Source: Bryobacterales bacterium | Lineage (GTDB): Bacteria > Acidobacteriota > Terriglobia > Bryobacterales > Bryobacteraceae | Direction: 5' to 3' | DNA length: 64,000 bases | Assembly: GCA_947446025.1 (NCBI GenBank) | Contig: CANFEY010000003.1 | Coordinates: 1 to 64,000 of the forward strand | In this document: piece by piece, positions 8,652 to 17,123 of the stretch | Position numbering within the stretch: position 1 is the stretch's first letter | Layout: each line of letters starts with the position of its first letter | Program-made: the position numbers and the translations under genes | Notes under the pieces: generated by a model | The model's input: the letters and a program-made list of their open reading frames with translations, nothing else | Told to the model about the DNA's origin: nothing | The model's database searches: none

Positions 8652-10002
8652 CTAGTCGCCGGCAGTGGCCGGGACCATGGATGCGGCGAGACGCGCACGG
8701 AGTTCGCGCTGCGCCACGGTCTCGTCGGCTTCAGAGAAGCGCACAGTGAAGGCAAGCGTGGAACTGACCGCGACGATGCCGCCCAAGATCAAGAGCGCTT
8801 CGGGCCAAGTGAGGCTGGACTTAAAGAGAAAGCCGGCGAGCACCGCGCCAAGGTTTCCGCCTGCGCCGACGATGCCAGCTACCGCACCAATCGCTTTTTT
8901 GTTGACGAAGGGCACCAACGAGTAGGTAGCGCCGTTGGACATCTTGACGAAGAGTCCGGCCAGCATCATCGCGGCGACCGCGGCAGGAAGGACGGTCATG
9001 CGCGAAAAGAGGACGAGCCCGAACCCTTCGCACAGGATGGTGGCACCCAGCAGCATGGCGCGGCCGCGCAGGCCCCAGCGCAGCCCGAAGCGATCACTGA
9101 CGATGCCGCCCAGCGCCCGGGCGAAGAGGTTCATCATGCCGAAGGTGCCCGCCAGCAAGCCCGCTGTGGTTAGGCTGGCGTGGAAGTAGTCAGTGAAGTA
9201 GAGCGGGGCGTAGTTGTCGATGGTGAGTTCGATGCCGAAGCAGCAGCCGTATAGCAGAGCGAGCACCCACACGCGGCTATCGCGGCAGGCTTCCCAGAAT
9301 CCGCTTCCCAGAATCCGGCAGTGGAGTTGGCTTTGACGCCGAGCTGGCCTTCTGCGCGAAGCTCGTCAAATTTCCGTCGGCGGTGTCTTTGGTCAAGAAG
9401 AAATACGCGATGCCGGCGATGAAGAGCGCGACGCCGGGAACGAACATCGCCATGCGCCAGCCCCACGCGGCTCCCGCGCCCATGCTGACAAAGGCGGTGA
9501 AGAGGAGAGGCATGACCATCTGCGTAACCCCTCCGCCTAGATTGCCCCAGCCTGCCGCGGTCGCGTTTGCGGTGCCGACCACGTTGGGGGCGAGCATCAC
9601 CGACGTGTGGTACTGCGTGATGACGAAGGAAGCTCCGATGGCTCCGATGGCCAGACGGACCATCAGGAAGGTCGTCTAGTCGTGCGCGAGTCCGGCGAAC
9701 ATTACCGGCAGTGAGCCGACGAGCAGAAGCGCGGAGTACGTTTTGCGCGGACCGATGCGGTCACACAGCCAACCGATGAGCAGGCGCGCCACGATGGTGA
9801 TGGCGACGGCGGCGATGGCGGAGTTGCCAACTTGATCTTTAGTGAGATGCAGTTCGTCGCGCACAACCGGCATCAGCGGCGCGAGACCAAACCATCCGAA
9901 GAAACACAGGAAAAATGACACCCACGTCATGTGGAATGCACGCATCTGGATGATGGAAAAGTCGCCTAGACTTAGGCGAGTAGCTTTATTGTGAAGAGTC
10001 AC
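8652..10002 (-). pseudogene. narK: nitrate/nitrite MFS transporter NarK-like, triply disrupted
   Basis: The three pieces together read as one NNP-family nitrate/nitrite transporter. The N-terminal piece (10002 to 9679, GTG start with GGGAG upstream) ends at an in-frame TAG at 9676-9678 after GLAHD, where reading continues as TTFLMVRLAIGAIG. A one-base deletion in the A-run 9368-9370 shifts the frame: the expected reading DGNFDELRAEGQLGV needs one more T on the minus strand. A perfect 14-bp tandem duplication (9289-9316) shifts it again; removing one copy restores GFWEACRDSRVWVLALLYG. The C-terminal piece runs to 8652. Motifs such as NATAAGWGNLGGGVTQ and FTDYFHASLTTAGL are typical of NarK. It is last in the nitrate operon, 21 bases after nirD. 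No functional carrier can be made unless all three lesions are assembly errors. Confidence 0.88.
9289..9316. repeat. perfect 14-bp tandem duplication inside narK pseudogene
   Basis: GCTTCCCAGAATCC occurs twice in direct succession, 9289-9302 and 9303-9316. Deleting one copy joins the upstream and downstream transporter reading frames exactly, so the second copy is a recent slippage or duplication event that causes a +14 frameshift. Confidence 0.95.
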
Positions 10003-10023
10003 GTGATCTCCCGGTTTGACAAG

Positions 10024-10365
10024 TTAGGGAACTATTTTCCTGGGGTTCGTGAGGTCTACGAGGATCAGGCCTTCATCTACGCGGGTTGGAAACGTTGCCA
10101 AACAAGTTGCTTGCGATGCCAACACAGGGGCACCGGTTTCAAGATCGAAGCGCTGGCCATGCAGCGGGCACACGACGGTTGTGCCGGACGTAATGCCGTC
10201 ACACAGAGGGCCGCCTTTGTGCGGGCACGCGTTCTCAATGGTGAGGAAGCGGCCGTTGATGTTGAAGATGGCGATCTCCAGATTGCCGATGCGCACAGCG
10301 CGGCCTTCGCGCGGCGGCACGTTGTCGGTAGGAGTGATCGCGGTCCAAGTGGTTTCGGCGGTCAT
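10024..10365 (-). CDS. nirD: nitrite reductase [NAD(P)H] small subunit, Rieske type
   Basis: The 113-residue product has the Rieske [2Fe-2S] ligand motifs CPHKGG and CPLHGQRFDL (Cys-X-His and Cys-X2-His). This form of NirD partners the siroheme large subunit NirB to reduce nitrite to ammonium in the cytoplasm. Its ATG overlaps the nirB stop codon (ATGA at 10362-10365), so the two are translationally coupled. It is followed 21 bases later by the broken transporter gene. Confidence 0.93.
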   Translation of the reverse strand: MTAETTWTAITPTDNVPPREGRAVRIGNLEIAIFNINGRFLTIENACPHKGGPLCDGITSGTTVVCPLHGQRFDLETGAPVLASQATCLATFPTRVDEGLILVDLTNPRKIVP

Positions 10366-12776
10366 CGGGTTGCGAAAACCTCCATGGGCTGAATCTGTAC
10401 GAACTGCGTCGGGTTGACGGGCTCTTCGCCGTCGAGCCAGGCGTCCTTGGACAGCTCCTTAGAACGCGCCAGACGTTCCAGCAACTCGCGTTTGCCGATC
10501 TCGGTGGCGTAGACGGTTTCCTTGCGGATCTTCTCGATACCCAGGCGCTCTACAAAATCGTAGGTGCGCTCCAGGTAGTTGGCGTTCTCGCGGTAATACT
10601 GGAAGAAGAGGTCGCTGGCTTCGAGAGCCTGTTCGGTGGTCTCGACGGTGATCAGCAGATCGGCCTTGCGGACGGACTTGCCTGCGGCGCCGCCCACGAC
10701 CACTTGCCAACTGCCGTCCTGGCCGATGAAGCCGAGGTCTTTCACTGTGGCCTCGGCGCAATTGCGCGGACAGCCGACCACGGCCATTTTGTACTTGTGC
10801 GGCGTGAACAGATTCTCCAAGCGGCGTTCGAGTTCGATGCCGGTGCTGATGGAATCCTGGGTGCCGAAGCGGCAGAAGGTGCTGCCGACGCAGGTCTTCA
10901 CCATGCGGACGCCCTTGGTGTAGGCTTGGCCGGAGGGCATGCCAAGGTCTTTCCAAATTCCGGGGAGGTCGGCCTTCTTGACGCCCAGCAGATCGAGGCG
11001 TTGGCTGCCTGTGACCTTTACCATCGGCACGTGGTATTTTTCGGCGACCTCGGCGATGCGGCGCAGCTCGGCGGGCGACGTTACGCCGCCTCGCATGCGG
11101 GGGACGACGGAGAATGTTCCGTCATTTTGAATGTTGGCGTGGACGCGATCATTGATGAAGCGGGCCGAGCGGTCCTCTTCGTGGCCGCCGCACCACAGCA
11201 CGTCGAGCATGTAGCTGAGCGCGGGTTTGCAGACTTCGCAACCCTTGCGGTTTCCGTAAACGTGCAGGACTTCTTCGACGGACTTCAGCTGCTGCGTCTT
11301 AACGATGCCCTTGAGCTGCTCATAGGAGAACGGCAAACAGTTACAGATGGTAGTGCGCGTTTCCTGTTGGAAGTCTGTAGCTACGGCGCGCAGTAGCTTT
11401 TCGCAGGTGCCGGCGCAGGTGCCGCAGCTGGACGAGGCGCGCGTGCGCTGCTTCAGCTGCGTCATGTTGGTAATGGAATGTTCGTGGATGGCCTGGACGA
11501 TGTCGCCCTTGCGGACGCCGTTGCAGCCGCAGATGGTGTGGCTGTCCGGCATGTCGGCGACTTCCAGACCCGGGTCCCCGTTCGTGGGTGGGAACAAGAT
11601 CTGGCGGCGCAGCGCGGTGAGGTCGGTGCCGTCTTTGAGCCAATCCTTGTAAGTCTGTTCGTCCGTCGCGTCGCCTACAAGGATCACGCCGTGCAGGCGG
11701 TTTTCCTTGACCAGGAGGCGCTTGTAGATGCCGATGGACGGGTCCTCATAGCGGACCACTTCGACGCCGGGTTCCTTCTCATCCATGCTGCCGGCGGAGA
11801 AGATGTCCACACCCATGATCTTGAGCTTCGCTGCGGGCGTGGTGGCCTTGAAGCCGGCAGTGGGGTTGCCGGTGACCGCAGCCGCCAGCACACGGCCCTG
11901 ATCGTAAAGCGGCGCAACCAGACCGAACGTCTGGCCGCGATGCTCGGTGCATTCGCCTACGGCGAGGATATCGGGGTCGGAGGTCACCATGAAGTCGTCG
12001 ACAATAACGCCGCGGTTGACTTCGAGATTTGCTTTGCGGGCAAGTTCGGCATTGGGGCGGATGCCTGCGGCGATGACGACAAGGTCGGCGTCAAGAACCC
12101 CGCCTCCAGCGAATTCAACGCCCTCCACTTTGCCGTTGCCGAGGATCGCTTTGGTCTGGCGCGAGAGCAGCACGCGCACGCCCAGGTTTTCCATCTTACG
12201 TGTGAGGTAGGCTCCGCCGGTGGGATCGAGCTGACGCTCCATCAGTGTGTCCATCAAATGGACCACGGTAACTTCGCAGCCCCGCACCTGCAGGCCGCGC
12301 GCTGCTTCAAGGCCCAGTAGCCCGCCGCCGATCACCACCGCCTTGCAACCGGGATACGATTTATCCAGCAACGCGCGCGTGTCATCCAGGGTGCGGAACA
12401 CGTGCACGTTCTGATTGTTCACGCCGGGGATGGGCGGGACGAAGGCACTGCTGCCGGTGGCGAGGATCAGCTTGTCGTACGGCGTAAAGTGGCCGGTCTC
12501 GTCAATGACGCTACGGCCAGCGCAATCGATGCCGCCGATACGCACGCCCAGCCGCGCGCGGATGTTGTTCGACTGATACCAGTCAATGTCGTTGAGTACG
12601 ATGTCTTCCGCGGCCTTTTCACCGGAGAGCACCATGGACAGCATGATGCGGTTGTAGTTGACGTGCGTCTCGTCGCCGAAGATCGTGATTTCGTAGTTGT
12701 GCTGAAACTTGAGGATCTGCTCCACGCAGGCCACGCCCGCCATTCCGTTACCGATGACCACTAGCTGCTGTTTCAT
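10362..12776 (-). CDS. nirB: nitrite reductase [NAD(P)H] large subunit
   Basis: The 804-residue NirB carries, in order, an N-terminal FAD/NAD(P)H oxidoreductase (VVIGNGMAGVACVEQ; second nucleotide site VVIGGGLLGLEAARG), a BFD-like [2Fe-2S] segment (ICGCNGVRKGDIVQAI and SCGTCAGTCEKLL), further cysteines (ICNCLPFSYEQL, GCEVCKPALSY), then nitrite/sulfite reductase domains with the siroheme-[4Fe-4S] ligands CVGSTFCRFG and CPRNCAEATVKD. It reduces nitrite to ammonia with NAD(P)H. The start ATG at 12776 overlaps the nasA stop (ATGA), which rejects the longer upstream extension. Siroheme is needed, consistent with the SUMT-like gene at the head of the operon. Confidence 0.95.
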   Translation of the reverse strand: MKQQLVVIGNGMAGVACVEQILKFQHNYEITIFGDETHVNYNRIMLSMVLSGEKAAEDIVLNDIDWYQSNNIRARLGVRIGGIDCAGRSVIDETGHFTPYDKLILATGSSAFVPPIPGVNNQNVHVFRTLDDTRALLDKSYPGCKAVVIGGGLLGLEAARGLQVRGCEVTVVHLMDTLMERQLDPTGGAYLTRKMENLGVRVLLSRQTKAILGNGKVEGVEFAGGGVLDADLVVIAAGIRPNAELARKANLEVNRGVIVDDFMVTSDPDILAVGECTEHRGQTFGLVAPLYDQGRVLAAAVTGNPTAGFKATTPAAKLKIMGVDIFSAGSMDEKEPGVEVVRYEDPSIGIYKRLLVKENRLHGVILVGDATDEQTYKDWLKDGTDLTALRRQILFPPTNGDPGLEVADMPDSHTICGCNGVRKGDIVQAIHEHSITNMTQLKQRTRASSSCGTCAGTCEKLLRAVATDFQQETRTTICNCLPFSYEQLKGIVKTQQLKSVEEVLHVYGNRKGCEVCKPALSYMLDVLWCGGHEEDRSARFINDRVHANIQNDGTFSVVPRMRGGVTSPAELRRIAEVAEKYHVPMVKVTGSQRLDLLGVKKADLPGIWKDLGMPSGQAYTKGVRMVKTCVGSTFCRFGTQDSISTGIELERRLENLFTPHKYKMAVVGCPRNCAEATVKDLGFIGQDGSWQVVVGGAAGKSVRKADLLITVETTEQALEASDLFFQYYRENANYLERTYDFVERLGIEKIRKETVYATEIGKRELLERLARSKELSKDAWLDGEEPVNPTQFVQIQPMEVFATR

Positions 12777-14953
12777 TTTGTTGCTCCGGTGCGCTCTATA
12801 CGAACGGCGCATTGCTTGTAATTGGGTTCGCGGGAAATGGGGTCGAAGGCTCCTTGTGTGACTTCGTTCACGTTGGTCTCAAAGAAGTGGAACGGCATGA
12901 AGACCTGGCCGGGCGCGACGATTTCCGTGAGGCGCAACTCGACGCCCTTCACGCGGCCCCGGCGCGACACAACGTCGACTGGATCATGGCTGCGTAGACC
13001 GGCGAGCTTCGCGTCGCGCGGGTTCATTTCGAGCCACGCCACGGGCGAGAGGCGTTCGAGGATCGGGACTTCCTTTGTCTTGGTCCGAGTGTGCCAGTGC
13101 TCGACGGTGCGGCCGGTGTTGAGGATCAGTGGGTAGCCCGCGCTGGGCTGTTCGGGGAACGGCTGCCATGCCTCGCACACGAGCTTGGCGCGGCGGTCGG
13201 CGAATTCGAATTTGCCGTCCGCGTAGAGGCGCGAGGTTTCGAGGGACGCGCCTTCGGTGAAGGGCCACTGGACGGCACCCTTTTCGGCGAGCAGATCGTA
13301 GCTGATGCCGGAGTAGTCACACAGGCGGCCTTCGGAGACCTTGCGCCATTCGTTGAAGGCGTCCTCGACGGTGGTCCAGCGGGGGTAGAGTTCCTCGCGG
13401 CACCCGAGCTTTTCGGCGACATCGAGGAAGATGTTGAAGTCGGAGCGAGCCTCACCAATTGGCTCGACTGCTTTATTCACTTTGCTGACGCGGCGTTCGG
13501 TGTTGGTGTAAGTACCTTCTTTTTCGCCCCAGATCGCGGCGGGCAGGACCAGGTCGGCGTACTCCGTGGTCGGCGTGGGATGGTAGCCATCCTGCACCAC
13601 CAAGAAGTCGAGATTCGAGAGACCCTGGCGCAACGTGTCCTGGTTGGGGAAGCTGACCAGAGGGTTGGTGGCGATGATCCACAGCGCCTTGATCTTGTTG
13701 GCGACGGTGGCTTCCACGATGTCGGGATACGCAAGGCCGCGCTTGGCGGGGAAGCGGGCTTCATCCACGTTCCACAACGCCGCGAGTTCGGCGCGGTCGC
13801 TGGGGCTGTCAAATTTGCGGTAGCCGGGGAGGCCGGAAGTGAACCCGGTCTCGCGCGTGCCCATCGCGTTGCACTGGCCGGTGATGGAGAGCGGACTCGC
13901 GCCCGCACGACCGATCTGGCCGGTGAGCAACGCGAGGTTGTTGATCGCATTGACGGTGGCGGTGCCCTGCGTGCTGTGGTTTACGCCCATGGTCCAGCCG
14001 ATGAAGCCAGCCTTGGCGCGTCCGTAGAGGAACGCGGTTTTGTAGATGAGTTCCTGGCTCAGGCCGGTGATCTCGGAAACCTTCTCCGGCGTGTAGTCCT
14101 TGAGGAATTCGACCATCGCGTCGAAGCCGTTGGTGTGCGCGTCGACATATTCGCGGTTCACCATGTTGTGCGCGATGAGGATGTGCGCCATGCCGTGCAG
14201 CAGCGCGAGGTCGGTGCGCGGCTTGAGCGGCAGGAACAGGTCCGCCATCATCGCCGTCTTGGAAACGCGCGGGTCGGCGACGATGACCGTTTTGTGCGGA
14301 TTGGCTTCGATGCACTGGCACAGGATCGGGTGGTTGTCGGCGATGTTCGCGCCGATTAGGAACACCACGTCGGCCTTCTCCATGTCTTCGTAGGCGCCGG
14401 GAGGCCCGTCGCTGCCGAAGCTGGTTTTGTAGCCGGAGACAGCGCTGGCCATGCAGAGCGTGGTGTTGCCGTCGTAATTTTTGGTGCCGAAGCCGAGCTG
14501 GATCAACTTGCCTAGCGTGTAGAATTCTTCGGTGACCAGCTGGCCGGTGCTGAGCACGCCGAGCGAGTCGGCTCCGTATTTGGTCTGCGTGGCGCGGAAC
14601 TTTTCCACCAGCGTGGTGAGCGCTTCCTCCCAGGTAACGCGGACCAGTTTGCCGTTCTTGCGCAGCATGGGATGCTTCAGCCGATTTTCGGCGTCGATGA
14701 TGTAATGCTCAGAGAGGCCCTTGGGGCAGAGCTTGCCGCGATTCACCGGGTGGGACGCAAGCGGGCGCGTGGCGATGGCCTTGCCTTCCTTGACGCCGAG
14801 TTCGATGCCGCAGCCGACCGAGCAGTAGCCGCAGGTGGTGGCGACCCACTTCTCAGGAATCTTCTTCGCCGAAGTGTAGCCGGTGGAAGCGCTGCGGTCG
14901 AAAGCGTAGTCCTTCTGCAGCGTATCGAAGCCGAGCAGTTGAGAAAGGCTCAT
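12773..14953 (-). CDS. nasA: assimilatory nitrate reductase catalytic subunit, molybdopterin type
   Basis: The 726-residue molybdopterin oxidoreductase reduces nitrate to nitrite. The N-terminal [4Fe-4S] motif is TTCGYCSVGCGIELGV, followed by the Mo-bisMGD domains (GLSEHYIIDAENRLKHP, TTLCMASAVSGYK, GWTMGVNHSTQGT, TNTERRVSKV) and a C-terminal dinucleotide-binding domain (LILNTGRTVEHWHT). It has no Tat signal, so it should be cytoplasmic. It lacks the extra C-terminal BFD-type domain seen in some NasA. Both ends overlap neighbours by ATGA (14950-14953; 12773-12776), fixing the start. Electrons probably come from the fused iron-sulfur/membrane subunit encoded just upstream. Confidence 0.93.
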   Translation of the reverse strand: MSLSQLLGFDTLQKDYAFDRSASTGYTSAKKIPEKWVATTCGYCSVGCGIELGVKEGKAIATRPLASHPVNRGKLCPKGLSEHYIIDAENRLKHPMLRKNGKLVRVTWEEALTTLVEKFRATQTKYGADSLGVLSTGQLVTEEFYTLGKLIQLGFGTKNYDGNTTLCMASAVSGYKTSFGSDGPPGAYEDMEKADVVFLIGANIADNHPILCQCIEANPHKTVIVADPRVSKTAMMADLFLPLKPRTDLALLHGMAHILIAHNMVNREYVDAHTNGFDAMVEFLKDYTPEKVSEITGLSQELIYKTAFLYGRAKAGFIGWTMGVNHSTQGTATVNAINNLALLTGQIGRAGASPLSITGQCNAMGTRETGFTSGLPGYRKFDSPSDRAELAALWNVDEARFPAKRGLAYPDIVEATVANKIKALWIIATNPLVSFPNQDTLRQGLSNLDFLVVQDGYHPTPTTEYADLVLPAAIWGEKEGTYTNTERRVSKVNKAVEPIGEARSDFNIFLDVAEKLGCREELYPRWTTVEDAFNEWRKVSEGRLCDYSGISYDLLAEKGAVQWPFTEGASLETSRLYADGKFEFADRRAKLVCEAWQPFPEQPSAGYPLILNTGRTVEHWHTRTKTKEVPILERLSPVAWLEMNPRDAKLAGLRSHDPVDVVSRRGRVKGVELRLTEIVAPGQVFMPFHFFETNVNEVTQGAFDPISREPNYKQCAVRIERTGATK

Positions 14954-16488
14954 GCGGCCCTCCCGCCGGTGGTGAACGCGGCTGCTATGTTCTTCGGGAC
15001 CACGCTGACGAAGAACAGCCAGCGCCCGAGAATCTCTCCTGCGATGGCAAGCGTCAGCGTCGCGGCGCTCAATGCGACCGAGGTAGTGGTCAACGGCAGC
15101 ACGATGGCGGCCACCAGCACGCCCATGCGGATCAGGAAGTGACGCCGCACGATACCGGAAAGCAGCAGCGAAGATGCGCGCAGCTCAAACGTCTCGGACT
15201 GCGACATCGTGAGGAACTTCAGCGTCTGCGTCAGGAGCTGTGCCGCTCCTCCGGCGGCAGCGGCCCAGCCGACCCACGCCTGTTCCGGGCTCATCACGTG
15301 GACGAACAGCGAACCCAGCAGCAGTGCGGTGGAAAAGAATTCGGCCAGGGTGTAGCGCGTATTCCAGGACGGGCGCGCGGGCACCATGTAGAGCTTGGCG
15401 GAGCAAAGGACGCCGACCGCGCCGCTCAGCAGGGTCAGGAATCCGGCAAGAGGCCGTCCGGGCAGGTCGAGGAAGAGCATCCCTGCGAAGCCGCCCGCGA
15501 CACCGGCGAAAACGGAGAGCGCGGCCACCTCGCGGCTGAGCCACGACCGGCGGATGCCTTTCAGCGCGCGCCATGCGAAGGCGGGACGGCCTAAGTGAAG
15601 CGGAGCGGCCCCCAAAGCGATCGACGCCAAGCCCAGCGACGCGAGCGCGGAGAGAAACAGGTCACTGCCCGGCGTCAACGAATCCAGCAGCCACAGAACC
15701 GCGAAGGCTCCTACGGACAACTGCGTGAGCACCAGCACGAACACCAGAGGCCAGTGCGGATGCTCCAGCGGCACACGGTGCGTATCTACGCGGCCCGTAT
15801 CGGGCAGTAAGTTGTCCGGCAGAGTAACCCGCGTGGTCGAGATGCTGTCGTCGGCCGACGGCAACCCCGGCGCGTTAGCCGACAAGTAGTCCTTGCGCCA
15901 TTCAGCAATGTTGACGATCTCGATCTGAATCGCGCCCTCAGGGCACGCGTTGACGCACGCAGGAGCCGCGCCGTCGTCCAGCCGGTTGTGGCACATGTCG
16001 CATTTGCCGACGACGCCGCGCTCGGCGTTGTACTGCGGCACGCCGTAGGAGCAATTCCACGTGCAGTACTGGCAGCCGATGCAGGCGTCGGCGCTGTGCA
16101 GCACCACGCCGGTCCGCGTGTCTTTCGTGTACGCCTCCACAGGGCAGCCGATGAGGCACGAAGGCTCCACGCAATGGTTGCAGCCCATGGAGAGGTGATA
16201 GCGCTGGGCCTGCGGATAGTAGCCGCCTTCCACTTCGCCCACGCGACGCCAGTTGATGGCCGCCGGGTTGCCGTTCTGTTCGTTGCAGGCCACCACGCAG
16301 CACTTGCAGCCGATGCACTTCTTCATGTCGAAGTGGAAGCGGTACTGCTCACCCTCTTCAAGTGGGCGTGTGGGAATCAGCGTTCGCGGCTCGCCCTGAA
16401 TCTGCACCAGCGCTTCAGCGGGCGAAACGCTGCCGCGCAGCACGACCGGCATGTAGACCAAGTCGCTTTCCAGGAGGGGAAGATTCAC
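14950..16488 (-). CDS. fused four-cluster ferredoxin and DmsC-like membrane anchor subunit
   Basis: The 512-residue protein joins two subunits that are usually separate. Residues about 50-195 are a DmsB-type ferredoxin with 16 cysteines for four [4Fe-4S] clusters: C58/61/64/68, C103/106/111/115, C136/139/142/146 and C163/166/178/182. Residues about 230-505 form about eight hydrophobic helices resembling the DmsC quinol anchor (HWPLVFVLVLTQLSVGAFA, PLHLGRPAFAWRALK). It probably feeds quinol electrons to the nitrate reductase downstream, with which it overlaps by ATGA. No signal peptide precedes the ferredoxin part, so it likely faces the cytoplasm. The start is GTG at 16488, overlapping the preceding stop (GTGA). 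Confidence 0.85.
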   Translation of the reverse strand: MNLPLLESDLVYMPVVLRGSVSPAEALVQIQGEPRTLIPTRPLEEGEQYRFHFDMKKCIGCKCCVVACNEQNGNPAAINWRRVGEVEGGYYPQAQRYHLSMGCNHCVEPSCLIGCPVEAYTKDTRTGVVLHSADACIGCQYCTWNCSYGVPQYNAERGVVGKCDMCHNRLDDGAAPACVNACPEGAIQIEIVNIAEWRKDYLSANAPGLPSADDSISTTRVTLPDNLLPDTGRVDTHRVPLEHPHWPLVFVLVLTQLSVGAFAVLWLLDSLTPGSDLFLSALASLGLASIALGAAPLHLGRPAFAWRALKGIRRSWLSREVAALSVFAGVAGGFAGMLFLDLPGRPLAGFLTLLSGAVGVLCSAKLYMVPARPSWNTRYTLAEFFSTALLLGSLFVHVMSPEQAWVGWAAAAGGAAQLLTQTLKFLTMSQSETFELRASSLLLSGIVRRHFLIRMGVLVAAIVLPLTTTSVALSAATLTLAIAGEILGRWLFFVSVVPKNIAAAFTTGGRAA

Positions 16489-16904
16489 AGGGCAACAGCC
16501 TTTCTGGCTTCGCGCATAGCGGCGCGACACTCATAGACTGTTTCCGGCAGCACGCCGGGGATGACTTCAGTTTCAAAACCGTGGCGGGCGAGGAATTCGA
16601 GCTCTTCGGTGAACTCGCCGTCCAGCAGAGGGTCCGTGGAGGTCAGGCGGACAACGCAGGAACAGGACTCACGCAGACGCAGATACCAGCCGCACACCTC
16701 GGCGCTGTGCTCTTCGGGAGAGGACTCCGAACCCACGGCCACGCAGCGGGCGGTGACATTCGCCAATGCAAGAATCTGAGCACTGACCTTGCTGTCGTAA
16801 ATAACGGCGCCTGCAAAGCCGAGCATGCGCTCTGCTTTGCGCGTCAACAGGTCAGGATCGCCCAAACCCGCTCCCACCAGATACACCTTGGCCGCGTCCA
16901 CCAC
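16485..16904 (-). CDS. half-length uroporphyrinogen-III/tetrapyrrole methyltransferase-like protein
   Basis: The 139-residue protein matches only the N-terminal half of SUMT/CobA-type tetrapyrrole methylases: KVYLVGAGLGDPDLLTRKAERML is the conserved opening, and RLTSTDPLLDGEFTEE corresponds in place to the usual GGDP-FGRG-EE motif but is degenerate. Full-length SUMT is about 250 residues; the C-terminal SAM-binding half is missing. Because its stop overlaps the next gene's GTG (GTGA) the short form seems native to the operon. The GTG start at 16904 has GAGGAG 6 bases upstream; a GTG at 16949 lacks a ribosome site. A siroheme-related role is inferred from position; catalytic competence is doubtful. 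Confidence 0.7.
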   Translation of the reverse strand: MVDAAKVYLVGAGLGDPDLLTRKAERMLGFAGAVIYDSKVSAQILALANVTARCVAVGSESSPEEHSAEVCGWYLRLRESCSCVVRLTSTDPLLDGEFTEELEFLARHGFETEVIPGVLPETVYECRAAMREARKAVAL

Positions 16905-17123
16905 TGAAGGCTCCTCATTCGACAAAACTGGGTTGAAACCGCTCCGCACGGGGAGCGAGAGGTAGGAGGCTGACGGGTCCCGCTACTAACTCTTCGAGTA
17001 TATTCCGTAGGCGGTTCCATGGGAAGAAGGAAGTTTCTATCCACCCCATAACCGGCCTGGATTCACGGTTTGTTCACCTGTCTGGAATAGGGACGTAGCG
17101 GAGTTGGCGCATCTTGTTGATAG
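16905..17123. other. divergent intergenic region between nitrate operon and glycosyltransferase
   Basis: This 219-base stretch must hold the nitrate operon promoter and probably that of the glycosyltransferase. I see small inverted repeats (CGCTCC-GCACGG-GGAGCG at 16940-16957, and ACTC-TTC-GAGT near 16989-16999) and a TATACT on the minus strand near 16996-17001, but no convincing -35, riboswitch or regulator site. Confidence 0.4.

Noticed and set aside
9289-9373. Programmed frameshifting in narK
   Set aside because: The shifts are caused by a 14-bp duplication and a one-base loss without slippery-site context, and a nonsense codon lies upstream; decay explains them better.
9676-9678. Amber TAG decoded as an amino acid (pyrrolysine-like or suppression), considered with the TAG at 32080-32082
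   Set aside because: TAG is used as an ordinary stop elsewhere in the window (for example the NHL gene at 2006-2008), no pyl genes are present, and narK has two further unrelated lesions.
16905-17123. Riboswitch or ANTAR-type leader before the nitrate operon
   Set aside because: Small hairpins exist, including one with a six-base loop, but the loop lacks the A1/G4 pattern of ANTAR targets and no known riboswitch core was recognised.
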